DNA of 64,000 nucleotides from Amphiura filiformis. Taxonomy: Eukaryota; Echinodermata; Ophiuroidea; Amphilepidida; Amphiuridae. The translations under genes were made by a program, and so were the position numbers. Location of the stretch: positions 17,331,993 through 17,395,992 of the forward strand of contig NC_092647.1 of NCBI RefSeq assembly GCF_039555335.1, written 5' to 3'. This document shows, piece after piece, positions 58,101 to 64,000 of the stretch; position 1 is the first letter of the stretch; every line of letters begins with the position of its first letter. The notes under the pieces were generated by a model. It worked only from the letters and a program-made list of their open reading frames with translations, did no database searches and was not told where the DNA came from.

Positions 58101-59244
58101 GAAGAAAACAAAATCCACTGAAATAAAGGCCTATAAACCATGTGACTTGTCAAACATGGGCCTAAAAAAAGTATTTATACAGAACTTACAAAACCATTTA
58201 AAAATCGCGATAGAATATTCGACAGTATTGACGTGTAAATCGTTGAAACATAAATATAGGCCTAACCGCCTAAATATACTAGTAAACAGAAAAGCCAAAA
58301 AAAAAGAAAACTAGTAGAACATGCTGGTAGAAAGTAATCAGTGGAAGTATAAAATGCAAACCATGGTGGACAAACAGACATTCATGGCTAAAAATTTCCA
58401 CCAGCTAATTAGATAATCGCCTGATGATGTGTAAACCAGCATGGGGTCGTCTGGTCCTGGATGGGTGGAGTTTGAAATTGGCACTCTCAGTCATAATTTA
58501 TTGCATCACCTGATCCCCTGTTGGGATTGAATTGTTTTGAGATTTGGCAATAATAACATCAATTAAAATCTCATTACTGGCTGCAATAAAATGTACAGCA
58601 AAATATCAAGAGCCCTCGCCTGGCGGCTCGGTGAGTGGACTTTCGCGGTTGGTGGGTTTTGTAGACCAATATCTTAGGCAGACAGTGATCTTTACTGCAT
58701 AGTGGTCCTACTGCATAGTGGTCCTACTTACTTGTTGGTGACTTATGTAGCTTGCCTATAGTGAAGCTTGCCTTCGGCAAGCTCTGTACATGTAGGCCTA
58801 CATGTACTGCTGGGAGTGGTATTAATTTTTTACAGAATGGTCTAAACCAGGCAGGGATTGGCCTATATACATTTTCATTAAAAATACCAGTCACTTGCTT
58901 GGGTTTATTTTACTTGGGGATCACTGGATCTTCTAAGGTACTGCGAGGGCTCTGATCAAGAGCTACCCACCACTTGAACAGGATTTAGCAAAAGCAAACA
59001 AAGACCAGAGCTATTAAAAGTTCTATAGCCGGCCATCTAAGGTAGAAGCTTATTATCCACTTCAACAATAGGATTATTGATTAGTTTTTGACTATAAAAA
59101 TAAGACGGAAGTCGGGCCAGCTTAAGTTATCGATGAATACGACCTTCGTACACATTTTACACCGTAGCACAGAATACAATTTAGGGAATTTACGGCTCGT
59201 TTGTGCTGCCGGGTCACATATTTTAAGACATCGAAATAGCACTC
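58101..59244. other. Intronic stretch, no gene seen
   Basis: Contains a 17-bp tandem pair (TGCATAGTGGTCCTAC, near 58697 and 58713), a GAAGCTTGCCTTCGGCAAGC hairpin (58763-58782), and a perfect 22-bp palindrome at 58786-58807 centred on TAGGCCTA. Confidence 0.5.
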
Positions 59245-59914
59245 TTAAGGGATCTAGAATGAGCGTTTATGGCGTTTCGACATTATTTTTTGTGGGACAT
59301 GAGAGCACCTCAGACGTATCAAATTGCATTCTGAATACGAAGCATGTCTTTCTGATATCAAATAATTTTCATTTTTTGAAATTCATGATATAATGCACAT
59401 TTTATGACAAATTATTAAAATTTGATATTTATCAAATTTTTGATATATAACAGTCCTCGAAATAAATTTTATAAATCTAATGATATATTCTTAAAGTGTA
59501 TGTAGCTGGGAGGAAAGGCCGACGATCAATTGAAAATTTTGACCTTTTATATTGAAGATATGGATTTTTTACCCACAAAGACCTATTTTGTTTTGGTGTT
59601 TTGGGGGAAAAAATCCATATCTTCAATACGAAAGGTCAAAATTTTCAAATGATCGTCGGCTTTTCATCCCACCTTCATACACTTTAAGTATAAATCATCA
59701 GATTTATAAAGTTTACTTCAAGTACTGTTAAATATCCAAAATATCAATTTTAATGATTTGCCTTAAAATGTGTATTACATTGCGAATTTCAAAAAATCAA
59801 AATTATTTTATATCAGAAGGACATTCTTCGTATTCAGAATGCAATTCGATATGTCTGATGTGCACTAATGTCCCACAATAAATACTGTCCAAACGTTCAT
59901 ACCCCTTCCCTTAA
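59245..59914. mobile_element. TTAA-flanked palindromic MITE, copy 2
   Basis: TTAA at 59245-59248 and 59911-59914. Both halves are near mirror images around 59570-59600, including TTGTGGGACATGAGAGCAC, GAATTGCATTCTGAATACGA and ATATTGAAGATATGGATTTT. It is longer than copy 1 (14972-15479) because the central stem is more complete. Confidence 0.88.
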
Positions 59915-60403
59915 CTTATGATAACAATTTTACAAATCCTATTTTTGGAGTGCTTCCCGAATTCAAATTTCATTTTGAAATAAATTTCCAGAATTTCTTC
60001 CCTGATCTGAGTAATTCCTCTGCATGGTCTTGTTCCATGTCTCCTCACACACTCACTTATTCGCCCCTCTCTCACTCACTTACTCACCCTTCATGCCCAT
60101 CCACCCACCCTCTTCACTCACGCACTCAAATGTCTATTCCATAACCAATAATTATACCCACCATCCTGCAAGCAGTCACTAAGTACACTAACCCCTGTTC
60201 AAACAACTTCCACTTCTATGACTCCTATTCGCTGTATTTTTTCTACGTGATTGATTTAATAACTTGACCAATCAAGGGTGGAAAAGAAGCTGAATAACTG
60301 AAACGTGTCTGTTACCTTCGATAAAAACACTTTGATATTTCACCTTTTCAAACTGACATTAAATTGCCGACTACATCATAAACAAGTTAATGTTATTCCT
60401 TAC
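59915..60403. other. Start of the inferred large intron
   Basis: Holds a pyrimidine-rich CACTCACTTACTCACCC block at 60040-60125. Nothing coding. Confidence 0.4.
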
Positions 60404-60523
60404 CTGACTACCATAGGTATCATCATGGACGTTAACGTTAGCCCCTTCCTCAAGGTACTTTCTGACATCGTCTTCATTTCCTGCTTTTGCCGCATCCAAT
60501 ACATTTCTGTCCACCTGTCTCAT
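60404..60523 (-). CDS. Ankyrin-repeat protein, probable first coding exon
   Basis: Forty codons read on the minus strand from ATG at 60523 to a strong donor (CAG|GTAAGG) at 60404/60403. The peptide contains DAAKAGNEDDVRKYLEEGAN followed by VNVHDD, which fits an ankyrin repeat: a helix pair ending in a GA-x-VN beta-hairpin turn. Ankyrin repeats are protein-binding scaffolds; the partner cannot be told. An in-frame TGA lies six codons upstream of the ATG, so the start is plausible. A pyrimidine-rich stretch ending in TATAG about 33 bases upstream could be the acceptor of a 5' UTR intron, or an acceptor directly before the ATG could make this an internal exon. The exon ends in phase 0, like the ankyrin exon at 3216-3314 on the same strand. 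Family assignment is secure; full gene identity is unknown. Confidence 0.75.
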
Positions 60524-60639
60524 CCTTACAGTCGGTAATCAACAAGCACACACAACTATAGAAAAATGCAAAGAAATTATGGGTGAATTATTAGTTATAA
60601 TCAAACAAATACATGTCCAGGGAGTTTCTTGTCGAGTGA

Positions 60640-60995
60640 ATGTTTTAGTATTATACAGTCCCAGTGGCGTAACTACGGGGGGGACGTGCCCCGGACGCCA
60701 CCCTTAGGGGGACGCCATATTCAGCATCGATTCTGCCACCCTCCAAGCGATAAAAGTCAAATTTTCGGGGCAATTGTTCTCGGGCCGGGTGGGTGGTGGA
60801 GGGGGGTAGGGCGCCAATTTTGTTTTTTGCCCCGGGCGCTACCAACCCTAGTTACGCCACTGTACAGTCCTTCTAGAAGGACTCAACAGTTAGCACGACA
60901 AATCCGATATATAGTCTGTCGGGGTCGGCCAGCTTAGATATAGTCCGTCAGCCGGTGCGGATATTGTCCGTCTAGAAGGACTAGTATTATAGGAT
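60640..60995. mobile_element. Small inverted-repeat element that received the hAT MITE
   Basis: Outside the hAT MITE, TAGTATTATACAGTCC plus TTCTAGAAGGAC on the left mirror GTCCGTCTAGAAGGACTAGT plus ATTATA on the right (60966-60990). Inside, ATAGTCTGTC, ATAGTCCGTC and ATTGTCCGTC recur three times. Confidence 0.6.
60662..60862. mobile_element. 201-bp hAT-like MITE with perfect 8-bp target duplication
   Basis: Terminal inverted repeats CAGTGGCGTAACTACGG and its mirror ending CTAGTTACGCCACTG. TACAGTCC is present directly on both sides (60654-60661 and 60863-60870). An 8-bp duplication with short ends and a GC-rich core without coding sequence fits a hAT-superfamily non-autonomous element. Confidence 0.95.
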
Positions 60996-63435
60996 ATTAT
61001 TATTCTCTTTCTATTTAATTTAGATGGTGCAATCATATGGCTCAGGCTCCAGACATGGGTCCGCAATCACATCCATTTACCGAGCACCTATAAAAGTTTA
61101 TATGCTATAAATTTGATCGGTCAAATTTTCAAAGATGCAATTATTGAATTTCTTTCATAATTTCTTTCCATGCAAAAATGTAAAATGTCATACACTTGTC
61201 TTTGTTTAAAATTGTTCTTTTGTTCACAATAGTTTATTACCCTTTATTTTTCATCTCTCCTTACAATTCATACAGTATTCAATATTACCATTAGGCCCTT
61301 TATGTCTTTGTTATTTTAAAGGTTATAGATACTGAAAATAAATTTGTTATCTGTCTTCTAGCAGAGGCGTAGCCAGCTTTCTTGGGAGGGGGAGGGTGCG
61401 GCAAAATATATTTTGGGGGGAGCAGTGGCGTAGCTAGGATTTCGGAACCGAGGGGGCACAACTTGTAAATGTACCGACGGAAATATTTTTTGCCAACAGA
61501 AGTTGTGAATTGTTGCCCCATTTTTTTTTCCGATGGTTTAAAAAAAGTGAAGAGCAAAAAAAGGATAACAGGCGCTAGAAACCGAAAAACAACAAAACAA
61601 CTAATTTTATGTATAATTCAATTGATTTCACAATTTTTAAACATTTTTTTACAATATTTCCCTTTTATCTTTTACTACCGTGCATAAGCAAAGTAAAAAA
61701 TTAGTCCATTAATTGATCACCCAAATTTTTTTTCACCAACACCTTCTACCGACGGCCTCCCTAGACTATGCCATAGTCGAATTTTATTTAAAATATGTTA
61801 TTATTAGTCATGATGAACCCATTTCGTTGAACTCAAAATTATACTGATGTTTATTAAAATTAAAGTATTCAATAGTAAAATGGTTAAAAATATCAGATGA
61901 TTAGTGACAATAAAAGTAATTGAATGCAACATTATCTTGCATAATTATAATGGCTCACTTTAATACTGAACAATTCTGATTTTGGAATCTACCAGTTTAT
62001 TGATAGCGAACCCCGAAAATTCGACTATGGACTTTGAATTGTAAGCAGAACTTTACCCCTGAACTTTGCTCTCTAAAAACACACTGTCAAGCATACTTGT
62101 TTATCAGTCCATTAAGCACAAGTACTAAGCATGGACGCGCTAGATGTTTAATGAGAGATTAACTTTCGCGTCAACACAAAAGCGCCGCAAATACCACATA
62201 CAGTTGTGTACGGTGTAGTTAATGGTAATGGCGCGGGCCCAGAAGATTTAAACCATAGCGAGATATGGGCGACCAATCACAAGGCAGATCCATTTAAAGA
62301 TGCATTACATCATGGCCAATTTTAGTTAGGTGAGAAATTGGCCTAACTCTCCATAGAGTCCCGTGTTAAAAATCTTAACCGCAAGGCAAAGTCAGTAGTC
62401 CACTTGGGAAGCTAACAAAGAGAGGGTGTAGGGTGACTGAAAAGATCAGATGTGAAAATCTATCAATTGTGCACACATTAAATTACAGTTTTAAGCTTAA
62501 ATACAATATCCAGAGTATGCACAATGGGCAAGTGGACTACGGGGTAGTCTACGGCCTCCCATGAACCGACGGCCATCATGAGCGGGGGGGGCACCGGCCC
62601 ACATGCCCCCCCCATTGGCTACACCAGTGTGGGGGAGGGCAAAGACGAAACCGGTATTATTGTTGGGTATTATGCAGATACCAGTCTTTTTTCTCTTTCA
62701 TATATTGTCAGGGGATGCACTCTGACCTCATATGTTGTTTACATTTTATTGAATATGTTGTAATATGCTTTAAATCTCATTTTAGTTGTTTGCTTATATT
62801 TTGTGTACAACAATTTTGGGGGCCCCCGAAATTTTGGGGCCCTGGGCCCGGGCCCATCTGATCCAATGGTAAATCCGGCCCTGGCCATTGACCATAACCA
62901 ACCATTTGGTTTGCTTTCGATGCGATGAGATCAGACCGTCGGCAGATGCAACCCCGGGATGCAACACGTAAGTGACATTCTTGGCGAAATTGAGATTTTG
63001 GTAAAATTTGAAACATCATATATGGTAATACACATATTAATTCACTCTGTAGTTTCAGAATAATTAATTAACTTGTAATTAATAAAAAAATAAATACCGT
63101 AAGCAAAGTGTCATTTTATTGTTGCCAGCAACACTGGCGTAAGTGCCACTTACTAGTTAGGTCAAAAACCTCAATTTGGTGACCAGAGTTTTCTTTAAGC
63201 ATTTTGCTGAAGGGGTATTTTCAAATTTTTTGGACTCATTCAATTGTGAAATTTTCCTCTGAAGGGGTCCAAAACATTGCCCAAGGGGTATTTTTATAAT
63301 TTTATCTTTAAAGACATTTTTAACAATGTGTGTGTTTTTGGAGCAGCGGCGGATCTAGAGCAGAAGAAAATTAGAGAAAAATAAAGTTAGAAGAAAATAA
63401 TAAAATGTAAAAATGCCCCCTGAGAAGTAATAAAC
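60996..63435. other. Region upstream of the ankyrin first exon, repeat relics
   Basis: Relics of CAGTGGCGTAGCTAGG-type MITE ends lie near 61369-61390 and 61423-61440 and near 62610-62640. A GGGGCCCTGGGCCC-rich relic lies at 62815-62885. ATAGTCGAATTTT (61773) and AAAATTCGACTATGG (62016-62030) form an inverted pair about 260 bp apart. TAGTCCACTTG near 62395 and CAAGTGGACTA near 62529 form another. No coding exon recognised. Confidence 0.45.
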
Positions 63436-64000
63436 TTTTGCAAAATGAAGGTCTAATTTAAGCGACGCGATTTGCTGGACCATTTCGGCATTATTAATGT
63501 GTAAAATTTTAGTTTAAAAAAGCCGAAAATTTGTAAAATGAGCAGTCCATGGAGCCTTTCGTGGACGGAAAGTTTTCCCTATTATGGTAGGCCTATAAAT
63601 TGTATTAAAACATATAAATTGGTAAATGTCGAAAGCAGAAGTGAAAGTGGGCATTTATTTATCAACTACGCGGGGGGATGTTCCTCCCTCAGAACTTGGA
63701 AAATTTTGCAAAATGAAGACCTAATTGAAGCGATTTGGTGGACCATTTTGCCACTATTAGGCCTACTGTGTGAAATTTTAAGTTTGAACAGTTGAAAAAG
63801 CCGACAATTTGTGAAGTGACGGTCCATGAAGCCTTACGTTCTCACGTTTTCCCTATTGTAGGCCTATAAATTGTGTTAAACATCGGGCCTAAATTGACAA
63901 ATGTCAAAAGCAGAATATGGCTACTTGTTTATCCACAATACGCATGGGGTGTCTGAGGGGATGTTTACCCTGATGAGAGAAGAATGTTTGCAAAATTAAA
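63436..64000 (+). repeat. About 270-bp tandem repeat running off the window
   Basis: TTTTGCAAAATGAAG at 63436 and 63703, and a third start (GTTTGCAAAATTAAA) near 63986. Units share TGGACCATTT, AAAAGCCGA, AATTTGTAAAATGA, GGTCCATGAAGCC-type, TTTTCCCTAT and GTAGGCCTATAAATTG. The 85-codon frame inside has no recognised homology. Confidence 0.88.

Larger units (their letters stand above)
3315..60403 (-). other. Inferred giant intron (about 57 kb) of the ankyrin gene
   Basis: This is inferred from the two ankyrin exons on the minus strand with matching phase 0 borders and canonical GT and AG ends. I found no other convincing ankyrin exon in between, though a short exon could be missed by eye. The interval is occupied by transposon remnants, satellites and AT-rich unique sequence. 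If the two exons belong to different genes, this is intergenic sequence plus partial introns. Confidence 0.45.

Overview
This is eukaryotic, AT-rich, intron-like genomic DNA, most likely from a marine invertebrate deuterostome (echinoderm first, hemichordate or cephalochordate next). The basis is indirect: long non-coding stretches, degraded APE-type non-LTR retrotransposons of the CR1/L2 kind with a 2A-like NPNPGP motif (a combination established in sea urchin retrotransposons), many short inverted-repeat elements, and heavy enrichment of the palindromic octamer TAGGCCTA (about 35 by eye where roughly one is expected). No species can be named from sequence alone. HOST GENE. Two exons on the minus strand look like parts of an ankyrin-repeat protein. 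One is a probable first coding exon at 60404-60523 (40 codons, ending in a CAG|GTAAGG donor). The other is a 99-base, 33-codon ankyrin exon at 3216-3314 with a good acceptor and a GTAAGT donor. If they belong to one gene, almost everything between them is a single intron of about 57 kb filled with repeats. I saw no other convincing host exon. LAYOUT. 0.5-0.64 kb: CAT microsatellite. 2.2-2.9 kb: inverted-repeat element with a TTAGGG array inside. 6.5-6.8 kb: 64-bp tandem repeat. 9.1 and 25.1 kb: tRNA-derived SINE-like pieces. 10.9-14.6 kb: a plus-strand endonuclease fragment next to a minus-strand LINE broken by two MITEs. 15.0 kb: TTAA-flanked palindromic element. 20.1-21.2 kb: recent tandem duplication. 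22.6-23.8 kb: a lysine-rich reading-frame fragment interrupted by a probable LINE 3' end. 27.4-30.4 kb: two truncated LINEs tail to tail, one carrying a third LINE fragment. 30.8-35.1 kb: the best preserved LINE (2A-like motif, endonuclease, reverse transcriptase), with one stop, one frameshift and one MITE insertion. 37.5-38.45 and 49.3-50.06 kb: inverted copies of the same sequence enclosing about 11 kb, including a 1.31-kb satellite (39.2-43.5 kb). 45.2-46.2 kb: long-TIR, TA-flanked element. 53.0-58.1 kb: 41-bp satellite that switches strand at 56302, interrupted by an array of TGACCTTTGACC (nuclear-receptor DR1-like) repeats. 59.2-59.9 kb: second TTAA palindrome. 60.66-60.86 kb: hAT-like MITE with a perfect 8-bp target duplication. 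63.4 kb to the end: about 270-bp tandem repeat. HOW IT FITS TOGETHER. The window reads as a giant intron acting as a sink for nested transposons and satellites. Nesting gives relative ages: the 630-bp MITE is younger than the two LINEs it interrupts, and the RTE-like fragment is younger than the LINE around it. Most open reading frames here are accidental, particularly the long Ser/Pro/His/Tyr frames of 54-57 kb, which come from the 41-bp satellite being nearly stop-free on one strand.
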